A DNA stretch of 40,882 nt from a virus: the IMG/VR virus record IMGVR_UViG_3300048536_000332, positions 1-40,882 of that record, one strand, 5' to 3'. Of the stretch, positions 1-5,816 are shown piece by piece. The first letter of the stretch is position 1; each line of letters begins with the position of its first letter. The notes beneath the pieces are model-generated. The model was not told the origin of the DNA. It searched no databases and saw only the letters and a list, made by a program, of their open reading frames with translations. The position numbers were made by a program, and so were the translations under genes.

Positions 1-178
1 CAATCAAGTTTCCGTGCAACTCAACGTCGATCGTGTGCAGATAGCCAGCAGTGCCACGAATGCCAGTTACTCGGTCAATCACCTCAGTGTTGCCTGACTT
101 CCAGCTGGCCTTACAGGTCTTCCTGCCGTCAGCGAATGTCTGAACGGCAGCAATCATCAGAGCTTCAATCTTTCTCAT
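1..178 (-). CDS. Hypothetical protein, N-terminal part (truncated copy of the gene at 40423-40878)
   Basis: This is the 5' part of a leftward gene whose 3' end runs off the left edge. It begins at the ATG complementary to 176-178 and encodes MRKIEALMIAAVQTFADG and onward, identical in meaning to the N-terminus of the complete 151-residue gene at the right end. The two base differences between the copies do not break the frame. It is the same gene seen through the terminal overlap and should not be counted twice. Function unknown. The CA-rich leader is visible just upstream at 179-213, whereas in the right copy it is cut off by the window edge. Confidence 0.85.
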   Translation of the reverse strand, partial: MRKIEALMIAAVQTFADGRKTCKASWKSGNTEVIDRVTGIRGTAGYLHTIDVELHGNLI

Positions 179-182
179 GGTT
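1..182. repeat. Terminal direct repeat, left copy (matches 40701-40882)
   Basis: The first 182 bases recur at the right end of the window. The copies differ at two positions: G128 versus A40828 and G134 versus A40834. This is either the closure overlap of a circular or circularly permuted assembly, or a true T7-style terminal redundancy. It cuts through the start of a leftward gene, which is complete only at the right end. Confidence 0.95.
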
Positions 183-213
183 TCAAGTGGTGGTGGTGTG
201 TGGTGTGTTGGTA
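179..213 (-). promoter_or_regulatory. CA-rich leader before the 178 start
   Basis: On the minus strand, CAACACACCACACACCACC is followed by ACCACTTGAAACC, directly abutting the ATG at 178. There is no Shine-Dalgarno. This is the longest instance of the leader shared by most leftward genes, and it fills almost the whole gap to the preceding gene's stop at 218. Confidence 0.7.
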
Positions 214-217
214 GTGA

Positions 218-445
218 TCAGCAGCTGACGGGATACGCAATGTCTTCAATCGCGCTGGCGTAATACTGATCAGCTAGGTCAGCAGTCCAGTCCGCGTGAT
301 TGATCATGCGATAAGCCCATTTGCTGGTTTCATCGCAGGCCTTGTAATGAGCTGCCCTGTCGTATTGGCCTGAATGCTTACGGCCTAGCTCAAGGTCCGC
401 ATCCCTGGCGTTCAAGTACTCGTTGATCACTTGATCGATAGTCAT
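218..445 (-). CDS. Hypothetical small protein (75 aa)
   Basis: A 75-residue acidic, helical-looking protein with no signal peptide or membrane segment (starts MTIDQVINEYLNARDADLEL). I do not recognise a family. The start at 445 is supported by the CA-rich leader ending one base upstream. It sits in a leftward cluster of short genes separated by 25-40 bp gaps that consist almost entirely of that leader. Its position resembles the small host-takeover proteins of T7-like early regions, but that is inference from place and size only. Confidence 0.7.
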   Translation of the reverse strand: MTIDQVINEYLNARDADLELGRKHSGQYDRAAHYKACDETSKWAYRMINHADWTADLADQYYASAIEDIAYPVSC

Positions 446-472
446 GGTTCCAAGTGGTGGTGGTGTGTGTGG
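446..472 (-). promoter_or_regulatory. CA-rich leader before the 445 start
   Basis: On the minus strand, ACCACACACACCACCACCAC then TTGGAACC abut the ATG at 445. It differs from the 179-213 copy by one base in the TTGAAACC part. It decides the start of the 75-residue gene. Confidence 0.7.
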
Positions 473-607
473 TTACCAGTCTTTGACGTAAGCGTCAGCA
501 GCAGTTTTCGCTTCAGCGCGAGTCTTGAAAGCGCCATGGCGGATAGCTAGCGATGTGCGGCACTGGAAGTAATAGAGCCCTTTGATTTGGAAGATTCGGT
601 AAGTCAT
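473..607 (-). CDS. Hypothetical small protein (44 aa)
   Basis: A 44-codon frame from the ATG at 605-607 to TAA at 473-475. It encodes MTYRIFQIKGLYYFQC followed by an Arg/Ala/Lys-rich helix ending AYVKDW. The start lies directly after a copy of the CA-rich leader, which is the main reason to call such a short frame. The beta-then-helix pattern is plausible for a tiny folded protein. No family is recognised. A 19-base homopolymer lies upstream of the leader. Confidence 0.6.
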   Translation of the reverse strand: MTYRIFQIKGLYYFQCRTSLAIRHGAFKTRAEAKTAADAYVKDW

Positions 608-636
608 TTTGAAGGTGGTGGTGGTGTGTGGTGTTC
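608..636 (-). promoter_or_regulatory. CA-rich leader before the 607 start
   Basis: On the minus strand, AACACCACACACCACCACC then ACCTTCAAA run into the ATG at 607. The element is the same as at the neighbouring genes but with a degenerate 3' part (TTCAAA for TTGAAACC). Confidence 0.6.
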
Positions 637-638
637 TA

Positions 639-657
639 TTTTTTTTTTTTTTTTTTT
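639..657. repeat. T19 homopolymer (A19 on the leftward transcript)
   Basis: A run of 19 T on the plus strand, just upstream of the CA-rich leader of the 473-607 gene. On the leftward transcript it would be an A-rich 5' tract. The length may be inexact because homopolymers are error-prone in sequencing. Confidence 0.9.
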
Positions 658-718
658 GGATGCCAGATAGATAAGTGAGAACTGATGGGAATCAGTCTCA
701 ACTCAGCTATCAGAGCTA

Positions 719-931
719 TCAGCCATCCATACGGCTTGCAGCGTGCAACGGGATAACACCAACGGCAGGTGCAATCAGTGCAGCTAACGCCAGCAGACTG
801 ATCTGTTCTGAATTCAGACCTGGACGGTTGTTCACAAGTGATCGGTCAACGTCATGCATCAACACTGCAAAACAGCTGATACCAGCCATTGCACAGCTAA
901 CAGACGTGCCAATCAATAAAGACTTCAACAT
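719..931 (-). CDS. Small membrane protein (70 aa), unknown function
   Basis: The ATG complementary to 929-931 begins MLKSLLIGTSVSCAMAG, and the frame ends at 719. Residues about 4-22 form a hydrophobic segment (signal anchor or first TM), and residues about 45-62 a second one (ISLLALAALIAPAVGVI), with a polar loop between them. The start is fixed by a CA-rich leader at 932-954; the longer in-frame start further upstream would place the leader inside the gene. It is the first gene of the leftward arm after the gene-free divergent region. A small membrane protein here could act on the host envelope, but nothing in the sequence proves it. Confidence 0.6.
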   Translation of the reverse strand: MLKSLLIGTSVSCAMAGISCFAVLMHDVDRSLVNNRPGLNSEQISLLALAALIAPAVGVIPLHAASRMDG

Positions 932-954
932 GGTTTCAAAGGTGGTGGTGTGTT
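932..954 (-). promoter_or_regulatory. CA-rich leader before the 931 start
   Basis: On the minus strand, AACACACCACCACC then TTTGAAACC abut the ATG at 931. It supports the 70-residue frame over the longer upstream start. Confidence 0.7.
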
Positions 955-992
955 GCCAGTGCAGTGCACCAGTGAACAAAACCTAGCAACTT

Positions 993-1010
993 ATTTGCTG
1001 ATCTGCAAAT
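993..1010. promoter_or_regulatory. 18-bp imperfect palindrome, candidate operator
   Basis: ATTTGC and GCAAAT flank T-GATC-T; only the T/T pair flanking GATC breaks perfect symmetry. It lies about 60 bp upstream of the first leftward gene. A related TGCAAA..TTTGCA dyad occurs at 8525-8541 before the SSB gene. Confidence 0.35.
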
Positions 1011-1268
1011 GGTTCGGTGCGGTGGTGGTGATGGCATGCCTCTCTCTTGCACCCCCTCACACCCTCTCAGCCCCCTCTCACGTCCCCTGCAGCAGGCCTC
1101 TCACCCCTGCCTGCTGACGTTGTGAACCCTCACCAACTCACCCGCCTTCCTGCCCCTTACAGCTGTCAGTTCTCCCCTATTGCCTGGCCTAAGCAAAGGA
1201 TTTCAAGCCATACCAGCAGGTCTCAGCCATAGGTCTGCCGAATTCCTGCCGATCAGAAAAGAAAGGAA

Positions 1269-1313
1269 GACCCCCCTCCCCCCCCCTCCTCATTTCGACG
1301 ACCCCCCTCCCCC
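1269..1313. repeat. 14-bp C-rich direct repeat
   Basis: GACCCCCCTCCCCC occurs at 1269-1282 and again at 1300-1313, the first copy running on into further C. It belongs to a strongly strand-asymmetric C tract. Confidence 0.7.
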
Positions 1314-1340
1314 TCAGAAAAAAAGGAAGGACTCAAGATC

Positions 1341-1382
1341 TTTGAAGGCCCCCTCTGGGGGTCAAAGCGTCCCGCGCCGGGA
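1341..1382. other. Two adjacent hairpins
   Basis: Hairpin 1 (1341-1366) has TTTGA/TCAAA outer and CCCCC/GGGGG inner stems with a TCT loop and an AGG bulge. Hairpin 2 (1370-1382) has TCCCG/CGGGA with a CGC loop. There is no T-run after either, so they are more likely origin or RNA-processing structures than terminators. Confidence 0.45.
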
Positions 1383-1528
1383 AATAAACCCATCACATCG
1401 CACGACCCCAAAAATGGGAAACGAGCTGTTGCCCGGAGGGCTAACCCAACCTTTGCAATGGCTTCACGGCTCTATTCGCTGCAGAGGCTGTTCAGGCTGT
1501 TGGCTGCTGTGTGCCATTGATACCGGAG

Positions 1529-1556
1529 TTGACAGGCCTGCATCGAGAGTTGGATG
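1529..1556 (+). promoter_or_regulatory. Weak candidate sigma70-type promoter
   Basis: A perfect TTGACA lies at 1529-1534, but the best -10 at the right distance (TGGATG or similar near 1551-1556) is poor. It is upstream of the RepL-like gene. Only the -35 match supports it. Confidence 0.2.
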
Positions 1557-1621
1557 ACACCCCACTGTTATCTCCGGCTGAATGGGTCCACTGTCGTAAG
1601 ACTTAAGAGAGGTGTACGGAA

Positions 1622-2266
1622 ATGCAGTGGCAGAAACTCGTTACCTGTGCAAAAGTAATTGGGGCTATCGATTTCGCTATGAGTGAACGCAGACGACGAC
1701 TGGATTCTTTTGCAGAGAAGGTTAGAGTTAGGCCATCTGATCTCTTTATCAAGGTCCATATGGAAAGGATCACGGGGGCGATGTTGATGAGAGATCCAGA
1801 CCTCATGCCTCGTGATGTAGCGATCCTGCTGTGCCTGATTGGTGAAATGGACCCTGGAACGGGAAGGATCAATCTCTGTGCATCTGAATTGGCAAGGAAG
1901 TGCGACACAAGACAATCAACCGTTGCTATGTCTTTGAGCCGACTGAAGAAGAAGCTGTTGGTGGTTCCTCGCCAGGACAAAGCGAGCAAGGCTTATTACA
2001 TGCTGGTCAATCCTGATTTCGCTTCTGTTGGTGGAGATAGAAGCAGGGCAATTGCAGCAAAGCAATTCAAGACTGAGTGGATTGCTGCATTGATGGAAGA
2101 GACCGGTGGAGATAGAGAGCGAGCCCTGGCGTCATGGGAGTCATTGATTGATGCCGGTAACGCCGTAGACGAAAGACAAGTTGAGATTGAAAAGGAACAG
2201 GACATTGCTCGCCAGGAAGCTGATGTCGCGTTGCAGAAATATCTTGCTACTGTTGGTGCAAGCTGA
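1622..2266 (+). CDS. Winged-helix DNA-binding protein, RepL-like (possible replication initiator)
   Basis: A 214-residue basic protein. Residues about 62-133 look like a winged helix: a helix (MPRDVAILLCLIG), then an ASELARKCDTRQSTVAMSLSRL helix-turn-helix at about 86-108, then a wing ending in YYMLVNPDF (125-133). A recognition helix followed by a wing that ends in a Y-M-x-NP motif is typical of RepL plasmid initiators and related DNA-binding proteins. The C-terminal third is charged and helical. An SD-like GAGAGG lies about 8 bases before the ATG. It is the first rightward gene, next to a C-rich hairpin region. In a phage with no visible DNA polymerase, primase or helicase it is the best candidate initiator. 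It could equally be a transcription regulator. Confidence 0.6.
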   Translation: MQWQKLVTCAKVIGAIDFAMSERRRRLDSFAEKVRVRPSDLFIKVHMERITGAMLMRDPDLMPRDVAILLCLIGEMDPGTGRINLCASELARKCDTRQSTVAMSLSRLKKKLLVVPRQDKASKAYYMLVNPDFASVGGDRSRAIAAKQFKTEWIAALMEETGGDRERALASWESLIDAGNAVDERQVEIEKEQDIARQEADVALQKYLATVGAS

Positions 2267-2421
2267 TTGGACGAGCGGGTTTCCCATGACGTCTATCAGG
2301 GTCGACGCCAATTAGCCCAGAGGGATGAACGGTTCGGTACCACCGCAAAGCCCATTCCTCGCACCCCAATTGCCCAGTAGGATGGCTAGGTCATCCAGGG
2401 TGGTTCCTGTTTGATACACAT

Positions 2422-2445
2422 TGGTTTCATCCAGTGTGGTGTGTG
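2422..2445 (-). promoter_or_regulatory. Orphan CA-rich leader-like motif
   Basis: On the minus strand, TTGCACACACCACAC then TGGATGAAACCA lead to an ATG at 2421, but the frame stops after 11 codons (14 from the ATG inside the motif). It is a relic, a leader-peptide site, or evidence that the motif has a role other than starting translation. Confidence 0.45.
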
Positions 2446-2449
2446 CAAG

Positions 2450-2481
2450 AGCCCGGTTGTCCTTGTGATGATCGGGCTTTT
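2450..2481 (+). terminator. Probable rho-independent terminator after the RepL-like gene
   Basis: AGCCCG (2450-2455) and CGGGCT (2473-2478) form a 6-bp GC-rich stem with a 17-base loop, followed by a short T-run to 2481. The loop is long and the tail short, so it is moderate in strength. Confidence 0.5.
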
Positions 2482-2622
2482 GTCTGAAACTCTTTACCCC
2501 ATCCGCCTTGTTGAACAAATAGCTGTAATGCTGCGGGACGATATTTAATACCGCGATAACAAAGCCATAAATTTGCTGGGTAAACTCTAGGGCTAGCATT
2601 TAAGAGCATCTATGTTCCATCA

Positions 2623-2964
2623 ATGAAAAGAGCATTGCTTTTAGCTGCATTGACCCTAATGGCAGCCCCTGCTGTAGGTCAGTCAGTAACGAAAGAGATC
2701 AGTCGTGGTGATGCCACCAACATCCGTTCCTGTCAATCGGAGTTCGGTGGGAAATTCGATGACGTCTGTTACAACAGGGTCACGAGTGCATTGTTCTGGT
2801 TGGGTCCATTGCCAACACCTGTTTCTGTGACAAAGGAACGAGTGACGCAATTGAACTGTGATCGCCGTGTGGATTACAAGGCTGGGACTGATCGCGGGGA
2901 CATTGCTCGTGAGTTCTGTCCAAAGGTGGGTGTATTGCCCAACATCTTGACGATGGCCCGTTAG
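2623..2964 (+). CDS. Secreted cysteine-containing protein with signal peptide (113 aa)
   Basis: The N-terminus MKRALLLAALTLMAAPAVGQ is a classic Sec signal peptide, with a basic n-region, a leucine/alanine core and a cleavage region near residues 17-20. The mature part is about 94 residues, polar, with several cysteines (C-Q-S-E-F, V-C-Y-N, N-C-D-R and F-C-P contexts), suggesting a small disulfide-bonded domain in the periplasm. No SD is seen before the ATG. No family is recognised. The gene stands alone between the terminator at 2481 and the frameshift gene. A role in lysis, superinfection exclusion or lysogenic conversion is possible but unsupported. Confidence 0.75.
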   Translation: MKRALLLAALTLMAAPAVGQSVTKEISRGDATNIRSCQSEFGGKFDDVCYNRVTSALFWLGPLPTPVSVTKERVTQLNCDRRVDYKAGTDRGDIAREFCPKVGVLPNILTMAR

Positions 2965-2990
2965 AGCAGAAGAGGCTTAACCTGTCTCTA

Positions 2991-3006
2991 TTGCACTACT
3001 GCACTG
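2991..3006 (+). promoter_or_regulatory. Candidate phage promoter element
   Basis: TTGCACTACTGCACTG lies just before the ATG at 3010. A near copy, GCACTACTACACTG, occurs before the fibre gene (about 30877-30890), and a related CTGCACCACTGCAAC lies before the capsid gene (15932-15946). It is proposed as a phage RNA polymerase site by recurrence only. Confidence 0.3.
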
Positions 3007-3009
3007 CGC

Positions 3010-3216
3010 ATGGCACACACAACAACGGGAAGCGTCTATTTACCCAATGGTTATCGGCTTGCTTTCAATTGCGATTCTGTTGTGCCAGCGAGTGTGGCGA
3101 CAAAGAAAGCGCAGGCGTATGCCGAACGTACAGGGAAGACAATTTACGTTCCTGGGCTAGGTACTTTTTCATCTACACCACCAGCACCACCAGCTGATCC
3201 CATAAAAAAGGTTTAG
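3010..3216 (+). CDS. Short product of a frameshift gene (68 aa)
   Basis: The zero-frame product is 68 residues: a compact N-terminal part (MAHTTTGSVYLPNGYRLAFN), then a Pro-rich linker (TPPAPPADPIKK), then V-stop at 3214-3216. The last sense codons ATA AAA AAG contain the canonical -1 slippery heptamer A-AAA-AAG (3204-3210). Slippage fuses this product to the Ig-like extension in the -1 frame. It lies directly upstream of the large terminase gene. No family is recognised for the N-terminal part. Short phage structural proteins extended by Ig-like domains through frameshifting are a known theme, so a minor decoration or tail protein is a fair guess. No SD precedes the ATG. Confidence 0.7.
   Translation: MAHTTTGSVYLPNGYRLAFNCDSVVPASVATKKAQAYAERTGKTIYVPGLGTFSSTPPAPPADPIKKV
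3204..3210 (+). promoter_or_regulatory. Programmed -1 frameshift slippery site A-AAA-AAG
   Basis: The heptamer is correctly phased to the 3010 frame (ATA-AAA-AAG). After slipping, reading resumes at GGT (3210), giving K-K-G-L-A-P-T-L-T-G-S-A-V-V-G, which is exactly the usual entry into an Ig-like strand. A modest CCAAC/GTTGG stem (from 3219) lies downstream. A lost A in this homopolymer would produce the same picture and cannot be excluded. Confidence 0.65.
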
Positions 3217-3812
3217 CCCCAACGTTGACTGGTTCAGCTGTTGTTGGTGAAACACTTACAGCGACAGCTGGCACCTTTAGCGGTGGGGAAGGAGCACTCA
3301 CGGTCACAACGACCATCAAGAAGTCGGATACGGGTTCTGGTGGCTGGTCAAATGCCACATCGAACCTGACTTATGAGTTACAGGCAGGTGATGACAGCAA
3401 GTATTTCCGTGTCGCCAGTAACGCCAAGGATGATGCTGGCCAATCGCTGAACAGCAATTCAGCTGTCGTTGGTCCTGTCATTACTCCAACAGAGATCAAG
3501 TTCGTCTCTATCACTGTTGATGGAGTGCTGACTACTTATGGAGAACCAATTTATTGCAAGGTTAACGATGCGTTAGCGGTTGAAGCTGCAATTACTGGTG
3601 ATGCAAGCCCGTCATACAAATGGGAAGCTCGCGGTAATTACCCCATGGTGGTTTCAGAGCAAGCTGCGATTACAACGCTCACCTTCCCTCAAGAAGGCAG
3701 TGCCACTGTCACTTTGACGGTGACTGATCGAACCGCGACAGATTCACCCATTACTTATGGGATGACTTTCTACATCGCTTCTCAAGCGGAATGGGACGCT
3801 CTGCATCCATGA
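3210..3812 (+). CDS. Ig-like extension, made by -1 frameshifting from the 3010 gene (fusion about 267 aa)
   Basis: About 200 residues in the -1 frame. The first Ig/cadherin-like repeat has the hallmark PTLTGSAVVGETLTATAGTFSGG (split here as PTLTGSAVVG + ETLTATAGTFSGG). A second domain follows at about 110-195, ending with alternating strands (SATVTLTVTDRTATDSPI). Phage Ig-like domains sit on virion surfaces and may bind host glycans. An independent start would need TTG at 3225, poorly placed behind AAGG at 3208, and would remove the first strand (GLAP). This favours frameshift synthesis over separate initiation. The stop TGA at 3810-3812 overlaps the terminase ATG at 3809 (ATGA), so the two genes are translationally coupled. 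Confidence 0.65.
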   Translation, partial: GLAPTLTGSAVVGETLTATAGTFSGGEGALTVTTTIKKSDTGSGGWSNATSNLTYELQAGDDSKYFRVASNAKDDAGQSLNSNSAVVGPVITPTEIKFVSITVDGVLTTYGEPIYCKVNDALAVEAAITGDASPSYKWEARGNYPMVVSEQAAITTLTFPQEGSATVTLTVTDRTATDSPITYGMTFYIASQAEWDALHP

Positions 3813-5587
3813 GTTGGCAGCCATTGCCAGAAGAACTGGAACCACTGGCACATTTCACGACATACATCCTGCGTGAGCTGTCTTTAGCTGATACACCAAC
3901 TAAACAACAGCTAGGGATTCTTAACTATTTAGAGCACGGACCTGATAGACAGATTGTCACTGCATATCGGGGATGCGGAAAAAGTTTCCTTACTTCTGTC
4001 TACGCCTTATGGCGTTTAATGCAGGATCCGTTCCGTGAAAAGATCCTGTTGGTGGGAGCGACGGCAGATAAGGCCATTGAAATATCCACGTTCATGTTGC
4101 GGTTGGTGCGGGACGTTGACATCCTCGAATCACTGCAGCCGCTGCCTGATGGCCGTGGATCCGTTAATGCATGGGATGTCGGCCCATCAGTTGTTGATCA
4201 AAGTCCGTCAGTCCGCGCAGTTGGATTGTTAAGCCCAAGCTTGACCGGAAAGCGTTGTACGGCAGCGGTCATCGACGATTGCGAAACATTATCCAACTCA
4301 ATCACGGTTCTGAAGCAGGAACGATTAGCTGCTGCAATTACAGAGATTGAGGCGATCAGAAAGCCGTCAGTGAAAGGGGAGTTACCACGAAAGACAATCT
4401 TTCTTGGTACGCCGCACCTTGAATCAAGTTTGTATTTGAGGCTGAGACGAGAAAGGAATTATCGAGCAAGATTCTGGCCGGCACGTTTTCCTGATCCTGC
4501 TTCTGAAGCTTGGGATTCCTATGAAGGATGTTTGGATCCAGCTATTGCAGCAGAAGTAGAAGATGATCCATCGCTGGTAGGTGAACCAACCGATCCTGAA
4601 CGTTTTGGTCATGACGAGTTATTGGCACGGGAGATGTCAATGACACGCGCAAGTGTCCAACTCCAGTATCAACTCGATTGCCGGTTATCAACGCTTGAGC
4701 GTTATCCAATACGTCTTGGTGATCTGATCGTTATGGATCTCGATGGCAAGGCATTGCCTGAGGTTGTGAGTTGGGCATCAGGACCAGAGCAGGTGATTCA
4801 AGATCTGGTTTGTATTGGTCTTGGCGCTGATCGGCACTATCACCGTCCGATGGTTGTGCAGGGCTGGGTGTCAGCAAAGGAGACGTGGCGCTGCGTTCTT
4901 TCGATCGATCCCTCAGGCCGAGGTCGCGATGAAATGGCTTGGACAATTCTCGCTGAATACTCGGGAAATTTCTTTGTGCTGGAGTCCGGTGGCACTACCC
5001 AGGGTTATTCCGAGGAAGTGCTGAAGATGCTGGCGATGAGGGCCAAGCGTTGGAACGTGACGCAGATCGTTGTGGAATCCAACTTTGGCGATGGCCTCTT
5101 TGCTGCTTTGCTGCAGCCGGTGATGAATAAGGTTCACCCTTGTGGCATTGAAGAGATCAGGGTCAACCAGCAGAAGGAACGCCGTATCTGTGACCAGCTG
5201 GCACCGCTCACCCAGCAGCACAGGCTGATCGTTAGCAGCGATGTGATCCGTAAGGATTATCAAGACGCTGAACGCAATAACGATCGCGGCTATGAACGCT
5301 CACTGCTGTTCCAGATGAGCCGCATAACGATGGACAGAAATTCGCTCTCAGCAGATGACCGAATCGATAGTTTGGCTTTGGCCTGTCAATTCTTCACTGA
5401 AGCAGCAGCGCAAGATCAGAACCGTGTTGCCGCAAATCGTGAATACGAGATGTTCATGAACCAGATCGAAATGGCTGCTGATGAGACAGGAGCCAGTATC
5501 GATGCACTGGCTCTTGGTCTACCAACCAAATCCATTGGACGGTCGTATGGAGGCTCTAGGCGTGGCGTTCCTGGTCGGCACCTTTAA
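3809..5587 (+). CDS. terL: Terminase large subunit, T7 gp19-like
   Basis: A 592-residue DNA packaging motor and headful/terminus nuclease (T7 gp19 is about 586). The ATPase domain has Walker A TAYRGCGKS at residues 51-59 and Walker B AAVIDDCE near 152-158. The C-terminal RNase H-fold nuclease has its acidic residues in LSIDPSGRGRDE (about 366), VVESNFGDG (about 422) and DDRIDSLAL (about 516). I chose ATG 3809, which overlaps the preceding stop (ATGA), rather than the in-frame ATG at 3791. The small-subunit candidate lies on the opposite strand and overlaps its 3' end by 32 bases, unlike T7, where gp18 is upstream on the same strand. Confidence 0.95.
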   Translation: MSWQPLPEELEPLAHFTTYILRELSLADTPTKQQLGILNYLEHGPDRQIVTAYRGCGKSFLTSVYALWRLMQDPFREKILLVGATADKAIEISTFMLRLVRDVDILESLQPLPDGRGSVNAWDVGPSVVDQSPSVRAVGLLSPSLTGKRCTAAVIDDCETLSNSITVLKQERLAAAITEIEAIRKPSVKGELPRKTIFLGTPHLESSLYLRLRRERNYRARFWPARFPDPASEAWDSYEGCLDPAIAAEVEDDPSLVGEPTDPERFGHDELLAREMSMTRASVQLQYQLDCRLSTLERYPIRLGDLIVMDLDGKALPEVVSWASGPEQVIQDLVCIGLGADRHYHRPMVVQGWVSAKETWRCVLSIDPSGRGRDEMAWTILAEYSGNFFVLESGGTTQGYSEEVLKMLAMRAKRWNVTQIVVESNFGDGLFAALLQPVMNKVHPCGIEEIRVNQQKERRICDQLAPLTQQHRLIVSSDVIRKDYQDAERNNDRGYERSLLFQMSRITMDRNSLSADDRIDSLALACQFFTEAAAQDQNRVAANREYEMFMNQIEMAADETGASIDALALGLPTKSIGRSYGGSRRGVPGRHL

Positions 5588-5816
5588 GCGGCACAACCTT
5601 TCCTTGTAATGCAGAAAAGTCAAGTTTCTTTGCCATCTGACTTTTCAGTTGCTCAGACGTGTCCTTGTCGAGTTGCGCTGTGATGGCGTTCTGTTTGAGC
5701 AGCTGAAGAGCCGTGCGGATGTCGTCATTGGTCTGCTCTCCGTTGTCAATGCGATCTCGAACAGCACGGACAACAGATGCATGAAGTTCTTCCAGCTCGA
5801 CATTTAGATCAGGCAC
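5556..5816 (-). CDS. Terminase small subunit / DNA maturase A-like (T7 gp18-like), opposite strand
   Basis: 86 residues. The core ELHASVVRAVRDRI..DDIRTALQLLKQNAITA resembles the helix-turn-helix-like region of T7-group DNA maturase A proteins, which recognise viral DNA for packaging with the large subunit. The polar C-terminal tail would reach the large subunit. The start is GTG at 5816, because an in-frame TAA lies two codons upstream and no closer ATG exists. There is no SD and no CA-rich leader. It is convergent with terL, overlapping by 32 bases, and divergent from the RNA polymerase gene. Assignment rests on this short motif and position, so it is moderately sure. Confidence 0.6.
   Translation of the reverse strand: MPDLNVELEELHASVVRAVRDRIDNGEQTNDDIRTALQLLKQNAITAQLDKDTSEQLKSQMAKKLDFSALQGKVVPLKGADQERHA

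Larger units (their letters stand above)
955..1621. other. Gene-free divergent region, C-rich and hairpin-rich; candidate origin/control region
   Basis: There is no convincing gene for about 670 bp between the leftward and rightward arms. Contents: an imperfect 18-bp palindrome at 993-1010 (ATTTGC-T-GATC-T-GCAAAT); an orphan CA-rich leader-like piece at 1011-1030 (minus strand); polypyrimidine at 1039-1090; a 14-bp direct repeat GACCCCCCTCCCCC at 1269-1282 and 1300-1313; and hairpins at 1341-1366 and 1370-1382. Long frames that cross it are low-complexity Pro/Ser-rich translations of the C-rich DNA. A RepL-like gene follows, so an origin is a reasonable guess, as is the start region of both arms. 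Confidence 0.5.
2267..2622. other. Intergenic region with terminator and orphan leader-like motif
   Basis: 356 bp without a supported gene. It contains a terminator-like hairpin at 2450-2481 and, on the minus strand at 2422-2445, a copy of the CA-rich leader that opens only an 11-14 codon frame. A leftward 95-codon frame (2312-2599) crosses it but has no start signal and unremarkable composition. I see no clear promoter. Confidence 0.5.

Noticed and set aside
675-986. Rightward 103-codon frame
   Set aside because: Antisense to the 70-residue membrane protein that has the CA-rich leader; composition less protein-like.
1021-1320. CRISPR-like or iteron array
   Set aside because: Repeats are only C-tract pieces and one 14-bp duplication; no regular spacer pattern.
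1180-1557. Rightward 125-codon frame in the C-rich region
   Set aside because: Pro/Lys-rich translation of low-complexity DNA, no SD, crosses hairpins; not protein-like.
2312-2599. Leftward 95-codon frame, with a DDLAILLGNWG stretch resembling dockerin repeats
   Set aside because: No leader or SD at its start, spans a terminator hairpin, and the dockerin resemblance covers only one short piece.
2991-3197. Rightward 68-codon frame overlapping the frameshift gene
   Set aside because: Out of frame with the better-supported 3010 gene and unremarkable composition.
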